Below are positions 1 to 16,130 of a stretch of 64,000 nucleotides of DNA, one piece after another. Each line of letters begins with the position of its first letter. Positions within the stretch are counted from its first letter, which is position 1. Source of the DNA: Daphnia pulex (taxonomy: Eukaryota; Arthropoda; Branchiopoda; Diplostraca; Daphniidae); assembly GCF_021134715.1 (NCBI RefSeq), contig NC_060023.1, forward strand, positions 2,046,001-2,110,000, given 5' to 3'. Below the pieces are notes generated by a model. It searched no databases and had not been told where the DNA came from. It was given only the letters and a program-made list of their open reading frames with translations. The position numbers and the translations under genes are program-made.

Positions 1-391
1 CCGTTCAGCTGGCTCTTTAAATGGCCAATGACTCCGGAAGTTTCCTTCAAACGTTGGGAAGTCACTGAGAGCAGAAAGATGTCAAATGTTAAACCGAATT
101 ATCATAAATAATATTATTCTGCCTAAAAAGAAAAAAATACCTTTGAGTTCCCTGAGGCACGGGTCCTTTTGCTGGGGACTACTACCGTCCAACAGAGGCA
201 CATAAGGAGACTGAATAAGCGGATTGTAATAAGTCCAACCTGGCGGTCCTCTGATCAACTGACCGGAGACGACACTCATCACCGCAAGGACCGTTATTAC
301 CTTTTCTCATTCCAATAAATACATTAGAAACATTTAAATTAATTTTAAATATAACGAAATATAACAAATTCACTTACCGAAATCTTCATGC
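1..391 (-). CDS. Secreted coiled-coil/C1q-family protein, 5' part (runs off the left edge)
   Basis: This is the 5' end of a minus-strand gene. Exon 1 (380-391) has only 12 nt and encodes Met-Lys-Ile-Ser. Exon 2 (about 142-296) completes a signal peptide ending near VVSGQ, followed by a Pro/Tyr/Gly-rich stretch with one cysteine (DPCLREL). Exon 3 (1 to about 65) encodes a helical heptad-like segment (SQRLKETSGVIGHLKSQLN) and continues outside the window. The 12-nt first exon, the signal peptide in exon 2, the Pro-rich linker and the phase-1 coiled-coil exons all match the complete C1q gene at 1800-3623. I therefore infer a tandem paralogue whose C1q domain lies off the edge. Product secreted; function unknown. 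Confidence 0.65.
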
Positions 392-448
392 TGAGCTTTA
401 CTGAGTTTCAGAATTGAAAATGAACCAACAACCCGAAAGTTCTAGCGT

Positions 449-458
449 CTTTTATAAT
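449..458 (-). promoter_or_regulatory. TATA box of the truncated C1q-family gene
   Basis: The minus strand reads ATTATAAAAG about 60 bp upstream of the start codon at 391, a usual distance for an arthropod TATA promoter with a short 5' UTR. Confidence 0.45.
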
Positions 459-1795
459 ATCCGCAGTGGCGAATAAATATAATATTTCCACGCACGTTTT
501 TATACTTAATATTTAATTTGGCGTGTTTCGCAACCTTTTGCTATTTCAGGAACTATAATATAATAGTAAACGGCATTTGCGCAATCGACGTCCAAACATG
601 GATTTTATGGTCTTGTATGACATTAGTAATAATTTATTTCAAAAGTCGGTGTATTAGGAAATTGATTCTTTTAGACAAATAAAAAACAAATAGACGCTGT
701 GCACTCACATATATACGTATACACGTTGGACATACGAGATAAGAGGGAAATGGCTGCTGTAAGTATATAGTATGTGGTCGCATCGCCAGACATCAGACAT
801 AGGCTCCAGACACATTAGTTGCATTGGATCTACAGCATGCCCTACATATAACATATACTTTTTTTTATTATTTTCACGCTCATCTCTCTTATATTTCTCT
901 CTCGTTGAATTGTGTGTGTCTGGTAGACATCACAAAAGTCTGGTCACGATCTATTTTCCTATATATGTAATCTTGCTGGCCTGAGGGGGTGTGAATATCG
1001 AGAAAGACAAAGTTCTTTTATAGCCATAAAAGATAATTTCTCATATTATTATTTAACTGGAGAAATAATCAAATGAATCGAGTGAATTTAGTATGTAATA
1101 TATAGTCAAATATTATATGCTGAGATGTATACATAACCACGCAGGTGCACCTTTAAAGTATAGTCATCAAATGCTGTTTTATTAGTGTCTAAACCACAAA
1201 ATTCGTCCTTTCTGCGTTACGTGCTGGGAGGTAGGTACAACCGGTTATACAACATATAATGTGTAATAAAACACGTCACAGGTGGAATATAATAACTTTC
1301 ACGGGAAAAAGTAAAACTGAACTGTTTTTATATCTATACAAATTTTAAATTCGTGTCTATAATAAACAATTTCATTGGATCGTCGGTGTGACGAAGGCAG
1401 ACATTGAATTCACTATATTATATAGGACCCGATGACTTATGTAAAATCGATGTATAATAATATCGACAAATAAATTATTGGGCTTATATCCACGTGTCCC
1501 CAATGACCTGTTCAATTGGAAAATCCAATCTATTATACCAATTTAATTCGTCGAAACATTTCAATGGCTATGTGATGATCTCAATCACCTGGAGAGTATA
1601 ATAGGCCTAATACAGACATAAAAATATTATCCCAGAAAGCAATTTCAGATGGGATTTGTCTACATATGCAATCTTGTTACATGCTGTATTATATAAGAAA
1701 TAAGGCCTATTATTAGCCTACATAATCAAGAAATGATGGAACCATTAAACATTTATATATTTATTCGACACATTTCATATGATAAAATAAACAAT
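459..1795. other. Intergenic, A+T-rich, no gene seen
   Basis: Short scattered open frames only, none with splice support or recognisable protein. It separates the two tandem C1q-family genes and holds the promoter of the left gene and the 3' flank of the right one. Confidence 0.6.
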
Positions 1796-1799
1796 ACAA

Positions 1800-3623
1800 T
1801 CAAGAGAAATCTTCTTCTAAAAGGAATCCGCTGAAATGGGTGTGGTGGATTTCGGGAGCGTCGTAGAGAAAAACTCCGTCCGACATGCCGGTGATTTGCA
1901 ACCAAATGCGATCGCCTTGTCGCAAGACCAGAGTCGATTGCAGAGCCAACTGGTTGAATTGGTACTCGGTGGCGCTCGACTTGGACGAGTGGGCCGTGCC
2001 GACGCCCAGTCCGTTGACCAAGAGACGCACTTCCAAGTAGACGAATTCCACAGAGGCCGGGAATTCCGCCAGTCCCGTGAACGAGAAATAATACGTGCCG
2101 CTTCTGGGGGCCGTGAACGTTCCGTTGGCCAAATCAAAGGCCCCTCCGCTGTTGACTGGTTCCATTTCGAACGGAATCGGGACGCCCATCGACGAGAAGG
2201 AATTGTTTTTCTGGACGTAGAAATAAGTCGGTCGGGATTTGACGTCGATCGATCCAATTAAAACCTGAAATTCTACAATGAAAATTCAAAAATGGAATCC
2301 GTCATTTTGTTTTAGTGTATTAATAGGCTATATACCTGTGTTGTTGGAAGATTTGGTGAAATCGCAGTAAACGCTGTCGATGCTCCTGTTATTGTTGCCC
2401 AGAATTGAAAATAATCCGCTTCTTTTGTATCCAATCACCTGCAAATCGGCGCACGAGCTGGGCAGTCTACCAATGGATGACGGACTCGTGCTGCTGGCTG
2501 TAAAGGCTGTATATAATATGGAATGAACGCTCAATATTACGAATAAAGGTCAACGGCGTGATTATTATACATAACCAACCTCTCAATTCGGCTGTTAAAT
2601 TCCCAACTGTCGCCTTGGTGTCGGCTAAATCTTTTCGGGATTCTGCATGAAATATTTCCAGCACAGCGCCAAAGTTTATCATCGTCAAATAATTAAATTT
2701 GCAATGAATTGATATATACCGTTCAAATCATTTTGCAGTTGTATGATTCTTTTATTCGAGTCCGACAGCAGTTGATCAATTTCGGCCGAGCGTTTCAAAC
2801 TTTCTAAAACATTTTTAAAATTCCCGCTATATATATGTGAACCGTCGGTTGAATGTAAATCAAATATTGAATACCGTCCAACTTTGTCGTCGCCATGATC
2901 CAAATGGTCACCATCGTTTTGGCCAAATTTTGCGAAACCACTTTCACGGCTAGATGGGATTTGTTATGTAATTTCCCAGGAGAGAAAATACAAAGTTTCA
3001 ACATTTATTCATATTTTATAAATATGGATTCCCGAATTATTTGTTAAATTTACCTTCCATATCGTTCTGGACAGTTTGGAGAGTCAGGATGGTTTCGTCC
3101 AATCGTTGCGTTGCATCTGATAGAGCGCAAAAGTTTACAAACACATATTATATTTAATAACCATACGAATAAATCGATCATCCCGGGATTAATTCATTAT
3201 TACGTATAAATATAGATAGATACGTATAGTTCACAGACTTACATTTCACTTCACGTTGACACGGAGCTGCTGGAGAAGAGCCCGGGATCACAGCAGCTGA
3301 AACTGGATGTAACATCTGGGGAAAAGCGTAATGCACTTGCGCTGCTGCGGCTGCTGGGATCACCGGGAACGTGAAATGCTGGAGATAATAGGGATTCCGT
3401 GAATTCGGCGGGATTGTCGCTAATAACTGCTGGCGGCAGGAGACCGATAACATCAAGGAGAAGGTCAGCAGCGTAACGCCAGCAGCAGCATCCACTATCT
3501 GTGTGTGCAATGATGTATTATATAACTCTCATTGAAAAATCAATAATTCATCTAATCTAATTTATAAATAAAAAATAATAATGTAGATTTAGCCTATATT
3601 AAAAGATATACCGAGGACTTCAT
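1800..3623 (-). CDS. Secreted protein: coiled coil, fibrinogen-like N-motif, C-terminal C1q domain
   Basis: Eight exons join in frame to 398 residues: 3612-3623, 3243-3498, 3054-3116, 2875-2949, 2720-2803, 2580-2642, 2336-2506 and 1800-2272. Exon 1 is only 12 nt (MKSS). Exon 2 gives a hydrophobic signal peptide and an Ala/Pro-rich linker ending in a cysteine. Exons 3-6 are 63, 75, 84 and 63 nt, all phase 1, and encode a heptad-like coiled coil. Exon 7 carries SCADLQVIGYKRSGLFSI...VYCDF, which resembles the first subdomain of fibrinogen C-terminal domains. Exon 8 is a C1q/TNF-like jelly roll (GTYYFSFTG, QGDRIWLQITG, FSGFLLEEDFS). C1q proteins trimerise through the upstream helix and act as secreted lectin-like or immune factors. 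The role here is inferred from the family. The last acceptor was chosen at 2273 because only it keeps frame. Confidence 0.8.
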
Positions 3624-3693
3624 TTCCTTTTTGGGGGGCTCCGGCTGGATCGAATCCGGCGTTTGAATTAACCGAGAAACTGCGCCAGGCTTC

Positions 3694-3701
3694 CTTTTAT
3701 A
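3694..3701 (-). promoter_or_regulatory. TATA box of the C1q gene
   Basis: The minus strand reads TATAAAAG about 70 bp upstream of the start codon at 3623. Confidence 0.5.
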
Positions 3702-4126
3702 CAACACACTAAATATATAGGCTCCTACATGTTGACACACACACCTTATATAACATTCGGTTTGATATTGTGTTTGTAGACGATTATTTTCGCCCGGGAG
3801 CTGCTGCTGCTCTATAATTGAAAATGTTTAACGGCTTCCGCACTCTCTCACTGCTGCGTTATACACCTTTTTTTTTCTTCCGGTATTAAATAAGCGATTG
3901 GTATACGTAGTGGAACAGCGCACTTTGTTATATATGTTGTAAAATATAAAAAAATGTCATCCCCTTGGAGCAGAAACATTTTTATTGGCATTAAAAAAAA
4001 TGAAATAAAATATTGTTATTCCTATAATGTAGTCTCAACAAATTCCTTTTGGGTTTGATATTATTTATCGACAAATAATAAGTGGGGTTGTAGGGGATAT
4101 ATAATAACAAGGACAATGTCCTTACA

Positions 4127-4930
4127 CAGTGGCGGTATCCTACTTTCATGTAACTGCTACTCGGTGACAGCCTACTAACCAATTGATTGAAACTACTTCT
4201 CAATTCTTCTACCTTTTCTTACTCGCCTTACTAATTATAAACTAAACCACTTTAAATTCTTTCCTGCTTTTACTACCCACCCCTTACTTAAAAAGTTTTG
4301 ACCACTTCATTTACGGCATTGGTTTGCCATTCCTACTGATATTATTCGGCACCACTAACCGACCATTTCGATTTTATTTAACTTGGAAAGAAGACTTGAT
4401 TTATTCGGGAATTGAACCCGGACCTTTGGCGTGGCAGTCTAGTGCCTTACAGGCACGCCACATTGATATATACAAAAGCTACTATCCTAACGAATACTAC
4501 TTATTCCTTGTAAGTTGTAACCTACTAGTCTAAGGTACTGAATTGTTCACACTACTTATAACAAAAGTACTAAATTTTTGTAAACTACTAGCTATAACCT
4601 ACATTGCTTTTATTATTGATTACTTTTTAAAATCAAACTACTAACCCTACCTGAACATACTGAATTTTTCAGACTACTAACTAAATCTTTATAAACTGCT
4701 GGACCAACCTACTGAACAGAACTATGCCTACTAACAGTTTCACTAGGAATAACGTAAAAAGTAGGCAAATGAATGGTTAGTAGAGAATTTGTACTTAAGC
4801 AAGTACAGTAAAATACTGAATTGCGTTTCAGTAGCATATTAGACCCTTTTGAAGGGTACTGAAACTGTTAGGGGTGTGTAGGTACTGGAAATCGTTAAAA
4901 TAAGCAGTTTAACGCGGCTGTGTAGACGAC
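4127..4930. repeat. Possible decayed mobile element with recurring TACTAAC-type motifs
   Basis: The stretch repeats CTACTAA/TACTGAA-like words on the left (for example near 4171, 4640, 4673 and 4727) and the complement GGTTAGTAG near 4777. This gives a loose inverted organisation. No coding capacity is seen. Borders are approximate. Confidence 0.25.
4404..4466 (-). pseudogene. tRNA-like fragment (degenerate tRNA or SINE head)
   Basis: The minus strand carries a T-arm-like hairpin with a B-box-like GGTTCAATTCC, preceded by a CTGCCAC loop that would give a Gly(GCC) anticodon. The anticodon stem does not pair well and no acceptor stem is evident, so this is not called as a functional tRNA. Confidence 0.25.
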
Positions 4931-5757
4931 CCTGAAGTCAGCACCCATTGCGTGATTGTGTGTAGTATAGAGCTTCCGTGCTGTAATGTCCAGTGATTTT
5001 TATCCATTGATGTTTTCCAATATTATTCTGTATATGCAGCTTATATGTATTATACAAGAACGAATGGTATTTAGATGACCTTTAGATGACCGACCAAAGT
5101 TACTATTTCCATTTTCACGCTGAAGTTTATTTAGCTGAAAGTTGAAATGGCGGATATAGAGGAAGGAATAATAATCTATAGAGCTCGAAGGGACTCGATT
5201 GTATATTGTTATATGTATCCGCATCACCTGATTTAATTTGATGATGTTATATCTATATATTTTCCTGCGGGCCATAACTATATGAAACTTGTTAGCTACA
5301 AGCATAAGCTCCTGTTTCACGCCTTTTGTTATATATCGACGCGGTTTATATCACTATCTTTTTCCAGGAAATTTCCCGGCAAAAGTGCGGATGTCGTCCA
5401 TCCGAGACCTTCGGGCGGGTATATAATAATAATATCATACAGCACCTGTTATATATATACGGCGCTGTTGCTGCGCCAACATTTAATGTTATATACTCAC
5501 ACATTATACTGTATACACGTATCAAACACCCGAGTTGATTATTTCTATAAATGTTTTTTATTATTTTATTTTTTATTTTAGTAGATTATTGCGTGATCTA
5601 CCCGCAATTTTTTAATTTCTGGCGTATACTAAACGGTTTTTATTTCTTAACTTGGTGGGCGACATTCGATCCCAACACCTTGACGAGGAAATTAATTTAT
5701 CGGATTTATACCCATTTTTGGTTTAAGGGTTTTCCGGTGCGGGGGTAAAAAAACATT
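4931..5757. other. Intergenic, A+T-rich, no gene seen
   Basis: Contains TATATA-rich runs and short open frames without splice context or recognisable protein similarity. Confidence 0.5.
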
Positions 5758-6320
5758 TTATTCTATAAAACGAATGGCTTCCGCCTTTTGATGGCCAGTT
5801 ATTTGCTGGTCTCCTTGAAAATGATGACGTTGCGTAAAACTTAATTGCAGCAGTATAGCACACATAACATTTTTATTTGATATTGAACCCGCAGCAAGGT
5901 GATGTTTTGTAACGAAACAAACTAGCCAAAGTTCAATGGGAACGATCGCAAGAGCAAATTTTCTTTCTAAAAGAATAAATCCGGTGAAAATGGATGGACA
6001 ACTTTGAGCATCGCATATGTAGAGGAGAAACACAATCGGCGCGAAACCGATTAACGTTTGGTATATAATCTTGTACTGCCATTGAACGGGGAATTATTAT
6101 TAGCATGTTGAAGTTGAACAAATAATAGAACGAGCATCAGAGTTCTAAAACTGCTGTAAGCCGATAATACCCGCGTACTATCGTTGAATTCCTTCGCTTG
6201 AAATCGCAGCAGTCGACACTTTGATTTCCCATGACGGAATAAAAATAAATCCGCTTATATACGTATACGTTGCGTGACCAATCAACTGCAAATCTCCGCA
6301 TGAGTTGGGTGGTTAACAGC
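5758..6320 (-). pseudogene. Decayed third copy of the C1q/fibrinogen-motif gene
   Basis: On the minus strand, about 6200-6315 reads SCGDLQLIGHATYTY..., paralleling exon 7 of the intact gene (SCADLQVIGYK). One frame shift later TGC GAT TTC AAG restores CDFK, the counterpart of YCDF. Further along, about 5950-6050, CDAQSCPSIFTGFILLERKF parallels the last C1q strand (DAPEIHHTHFSGFLLEEDF). The C1q core between them is not readable and no start or splice chain can be built. It is a relic in the same orientation as its two better-preserved relatives. Confidence 0.55.
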
Positions 6321-7853
6321 TCAACTCGCTGTTGAACAGATTAAATATGGAAACTTTTATTTTTATTTTTTTAAATAATTGATATAGATCCAAATGTTTG
6401 AAAGAATTTGATAACTTTTTTAATTTGCTGTTTATTCGGTGGAAAATTGTCTTGGTTCATTTTTAATCGAGTCTAATGGCGAATGGCAAAACTGTTCATT
6501 CGGTTATCGCATTACTTTCCGCCTTTCAACTGAAAAAAGACGAATGTCGACTATTTAACACGTTACGCTAATTTTCTAAAATTAAATAGGTTTTCTTGTG
6601 AGAGGTTATTATGTAACGACGCGATTGTTCGGCTCATTTTACACTTCATTATTTGCGTGTCATGGAGACCGCTGTTTTGGCATTTGATTCGGCTACAATG
6701 TCGTCCGCTCTAATTGAGACGAATTGTTTATCTCCCATTAATTGATTCCACTAAACAGTTAACCAACAATTCCAATCTTGCTATAGTCAAACAAATAAAC
6801 GAATAAGATATAGTTAAGAATGTTAGTTTGGTTCTGGCAACTGGCCAGAAAATGTTCTTCAACTTTGATTATTTCTTGAATGTCTTCCGAATATCGTTAA
6901 TCGATTCTCCGAAAGCCATAAGCCCAGCTGTTGTTATTCCCCTTGCTGCAGCTATCCATATCGTGTAAAATTCAGTAGGCTATAGCTATATATTCCAAGA
7001 ACAATGTCAACTTAAACGGGCCTTTTTTAGATAGCCGATTGCGTGATACCAAATATATTCCCCGGTTCGGTTGGCGTATAGCCTCATAAATGTGACATCA
7101 TCTTGACAAATAAAAAAACACGAGTCGGCAGATATATAAAGGCACAAAGAAATTGTGTGTGTACATTGTAATAATACAGCAGCAAAGTCAGAAAAAATAT
7201 ATATCCGTCTGATTTTTTTCTTTTCCGGCAGAATTTTTCTATTGGATATAATATTTTTCCAGTCGAATGCACAGCAAGCGAATGTTCGCCGTTGAATAAT
7301 TCAATCTTCCCATCTCCTTTGTTGGCTCCGTGAACTTTTTCCATTTCCGATTTGAAATCTGTTACTCATTCTATAGCAGCTTCTCTATTTTTTTTTCTCT
7401 TATATATCCGAAGTTACGAACGTTATCGTTCGAAAATGATTCCGACTTCTCTTGTCTGTGTCTACCCCGTAAGGCATGGCGATTTTTGTTTGCTTTCTAT
7501 ATAGCCGATCGGATTCACTGGGTTCAATTGATTTGATATTTATTTATTTTTTTTTTACTTTGGATATACAATTTTCGGTCGGGTTCGTGCTCTGTTATTC
7601 CGGTTATTATTTTTTTATTTAGCGGAATTCTGTGCGCAACGTCGTACCAACGAAAATATGGCAACGTTGCTTCGAGTTTTATGTCTGCACATGAAGCTCT
7701 TGTTCTGTGACATTGCAGAAAGTTGTTAATCAAAACTAGGAATACCGGTACGTAAGTGTTTGACAATTACAATTCACCACACATATTTAACTCGACAATT
7801 AAACGTTTGGTTTGCTCTAAAGAGTCTGAAAGGCTTGAAGCGAAAGAAAAGTC
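6321..7853. other. Intergenic, no gene seen; 5' flank of the proteasome gene
   Basis: A+T-rich, with no recognisable coding or RNA feature. The last 100 bp must hold the PSMD12 promoter; no clear TATA box was seen, as expected for a housekeeping gene. Confidence 0.5.
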
Positions 7854-9663
7854 ATGGCGGAATCAAACACAACCGACGGGGGCCGTATCATCAAGATGGA
7901 AGTGGACTACAGTTCGACTTGCGATGAAAAGATACCCATCTGTAAAGCTTTGGCAGCAGAGGGAAAAATTAATGAAGGCTTGGAAATTCTTTATGCTCTT
8001 GAGAAGCAGACTAGGACTGTGAGTTGACTTTTTTTTTACGTTTTTGCCGAGTCAATTCATTGTTCATTTCTTTTCCTGCAGGGTGCCGATGCCATCTCCA
8101 CTGGACGTATCTTGGAAGCTATTGTGCAGCTTTGCTTCGACACCAAGAAGTGGGATCTGCTCAACGAAAATATCATTAGTTTGACCAAAAGAAGGAGCCA
8201 GTTGAAAGCAGCTGTTACCAAAATGGTCCAGCAATGCTGCAAATATGTTGACCAGATGCCTACTAAGGAAGTGAAGCTCAAACTGATTGATACCCTCAGA
8301 ACTGTCACTACTGGAAAGGTTTGACGATAGTTTTTAAAAATTCCATTATGAACTTTTCACATAAGTAAAACATTTTTGCAGATCTATGTTGAGGTGGAAC
8401 GCGCTCGATTGACTCACATTCTAGCCCAAATGAAGGAAAATGAAGGTGAAGTCACTGAAGCCGCCGACATTCTCCAGGAGCTCCAGGTTGAGACCTACGG
8501 ATCCATGGAAAAGCGAGAAAAGGTTTGATGAAATTGTAGAATTTCTTTTGGCGAAACGATTCAATTAATTTGTCGATCCTTACTACAGGTCGAGCTCATT
8601 CTCGAACAAATGAGGCTTTGTCTCGCAAAGAAAGACTTTATCCGCACGCAGATCATTTCGAAGAAGATCAGCATCAAATTCTTTGAAGAAAAGGACTCGC
8701 ACGACCTTAAGCTGAAATTTTACAAGTGTGTATTTATTGGATTCTTTTGGCTGTACGAAATGTCTTAATTGATTCCTTTTTTTTCACGTTTTGTAGAATC
8801 ATGATCGATGTGGACCAGCACGAAGGATCGTATCTTTCCATCTGTAAGCACTACCGGGCCATGTACAACACTGACGTGATCCAGGAGAACGAGGCCGATC
8901 GACGCATGATGATGCAACACGCCATCCTTTACCTTTTGTTGAGTCCCTTTGACAACGAACAATCCGATCTCACTCACCGGTTCCTCCAGGAGAAAGTCGT
9001 CGACGAAATCCCCAAATACAAGTAACCGACCAAAATGTCATGGAATGCAATTGTTGGCGGAATCTAATCCAATTTGTCTTTGTTTCTTGGCTTTCCCAGG
9101 GAACTGCTGCAGTTGTTTATCGCTGCTGAACTCATCCACTGGGGTACTCTCTGCCAGCAGTATGAACAAGTCCTTCGAGTGGGAGACGCTTCAACACCAG
9201 CAACTAACGTCTTCACCGTCGGTGAGTTTGAATTGACAATCCATTTTTTGTTTAACAAACGGAGTCGAGTGCTAATAATTTGACAACAGGTACCGAGGAA
9301 GGTGAGAAACGCTGGAAGGCCCTCAAGACCCGCGTTGTCGAGTACAATATCCGCATTATGGCCAAGTACTACACCCGTGTGACGATGCAAAGGATGGCGG
9401 CTCTCCTTGACTTGTCGGTCGAGGAAACGGAAGAATTTCTCTCCAATTTGGTTTCCAGCAAGACCGTCACCGCCAAGGTGGACCGATTGGACGGCGTTGT
9501 TCATTTCCAAACGTCACAAACGCAAGACGTCAATGTCCTACTCAACAATTGGTCAAGTGGCCTCGCCTCGTTGATGGACCTCGTCACCAAAACCAATCAC
9601 CTCATCAATCGCGAAGAGATGGTTCACCGACACTTGTTGGCCACCAACCCTTCGCAAGAGTGA
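7854..9663 (+). CDS. PSMD12: 26S proteasome lid subunit Rpn5 / PSMD12
   Basis: Seven exons join in frame to 466 residues: 7854-8018, 8082-8318, 8382-8522, 8589-8725, 8797-9021, 9100-9221 and 9290-9663. This is close to the usual length of about 455. The protein begins [20 protein letters not shown] and follows the Rpn5 pattern ([40 protein letters not shown]). The C-terminal third is the PCI domain ([28 protein letters not shown]), which holds the lid together and contacts other PCI subunits. It is a structural, non-ATPase part of the 19S regulatory particle in cytoplasm and nucleus. All introns are short GT-AG. It is followed directly by the pyroglutamyl-peptidase gene on the same strand. 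Nothing is anomalous. Confidence 0.95.
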
Positions 9664-9952
9664 GGTATCTTTTTTGAAGTACATAACAAACTGTCTGCGC
9701 CGATTGATAAATAAAAACAGAATTCTTCGATTTCCATCTGCACTGGTTAATTCGTTTTTTAATTTTAAAATGAGAGAGCGAGTTCGTTCACCTCAATTGT
9801 TATTGTTTAACCGGCAACATTGCACCTACCTGTGGCTGTGCGTGAGTTTAGATAAATGTCACGACAGTCACGTCATAACAAGGTTACCTATAATCTTGCA
9901 GTATTATTTCTTGGTCGAGTTCTTTGTTCCGTCACACCTGGGTAAAGAAGAA

Positions 9953-10819
9953 ATGGGGTCCAACGAAGAATTTCCCGTGTGCGAAGATACGGTAATAGTG
10001 ACTGGTTTTGGGCCTTTTGGAGTTCATAAAATTAATTCTAGCATGGAAGCTGTCAAATTGCTACGCGGTTTAGAGGTCGAACGAGAGCTCGGAATCCAAT
10101 TAGTAACTAAAGAAATTCCAGTTGAATATGATTACGTGAAAAATGAAATTCCAATTTTGTGGCAACTGTATAAACCAAAGGTAATGATATCCATTGACGA
10201 GGTGTTTTAGCTTTGAAATTTAATTGTGTTATTCTTCTAAATATAGCTTGTTGTTCATGTCGGAGTCTCTGGTATGGCCCAAGAACTAACTTTGGAGACT
10301 CAAGCCTTCAACAGAGGATACGGGTCATTGGACAACACAGGCAACCTCCCTGAAGGTGGTGTGTGTGTTGAAGGATGCCCGGACTATCTAGAATCCTCTA
10401 TTGACATGAGAACAATTTGCCAAAATATGAACAGCTCTACTTGTGGTGTAGTTTCCTGTGTGTCTACTGATCCAGGCCGTTACCTGTGTGACTACATATT
10501 TTATTCATCCCTCCGTGTTGATAAAACCAGAACAGCTTTTGTTCATGTGCCTGTTTTGAACAAACCGTAAGTTGATAGTATTTCAAAAATAGGTAGAGAT
10601 TGGATTCTAAAGGAGATATCACATTTTAAAATACTTAATTTATTTTTGCTAGGTACTCAGCTATTCAGCTTGCTCAAGGATTGAAATTGGTTATTGCTGG
10701 TATGTAATAAAATGCATTTACATTACATGTATAATGCAAATAATGGCACAATATCAATATTTTATATAGAAATGTTGGAACAAGTCCGCAAAAACGACCA
10801 GAAGCAAAATCCCGCCTAG
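9953..10819 (+). CDS. PGPEP1: Pyroglutamyl-peptidase I (cysteine peptidase C15)
   Basis: Four exons join in frame to 214 residues: 9953-10180, 10247-10566, 10653-10699 and 10770-10819. The family is about 209 residues long. The enzyme removes N-terminal pyroglutamate from peptides in the cytosol. Family landmarks are present: VTGFGPFGVHKINSS near the N-terminus, VHVGVSGMA followed by the catalytic Glu in LTLET, the nucleophile Cys in PGRYLCDYIFY, and the catalytic His in AFVHVPVLN. The start at 9953 was chosen because it precedes the conserved first strand by about 15 residues and lies downstream of in-frame stretches that look non-coding. It sits about 290 bp after PSMD12 and 330 bp before ZFR, on the same strand. 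Confidence 0.92.
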
Positions 10820-11147
10820 ATTTCAAAAGTGCTAATCATCGTTCATTAAGAATGAATTTTTCCCCTCTCTTAGACCAAATTAAAGACAGAGTTTACTTAA
10901 TTTTTGAATAAATGAAAATCCCTATAAATATTTTTTGGGTTATCCGGTGTTTATTAAGTTGAATACACTTTACGAAGTGTAAAAATCTAAAATAATATTT
11001 ATTTAAAAAAACAAAATAACATTTGTTTGCGTTGAAGCCAATTTAAAGTGATGTGGCACCGCTGCGTAGACGCAGACTAAAGCCGAAAGGCAGACAACTA
11101 GTACCAGTCGGCTTTTTTATTGATCGACTCGTTTATTCAACGTAAAA

Positions 11148-16130
<4,983 letters not shown>

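Noticed and set aside
10994-11100. Possible separate short gene between PGPEP1 and ZFR
   Set aside because: No frame or splice signals; best read as ZFR promoter and 5' UTR.
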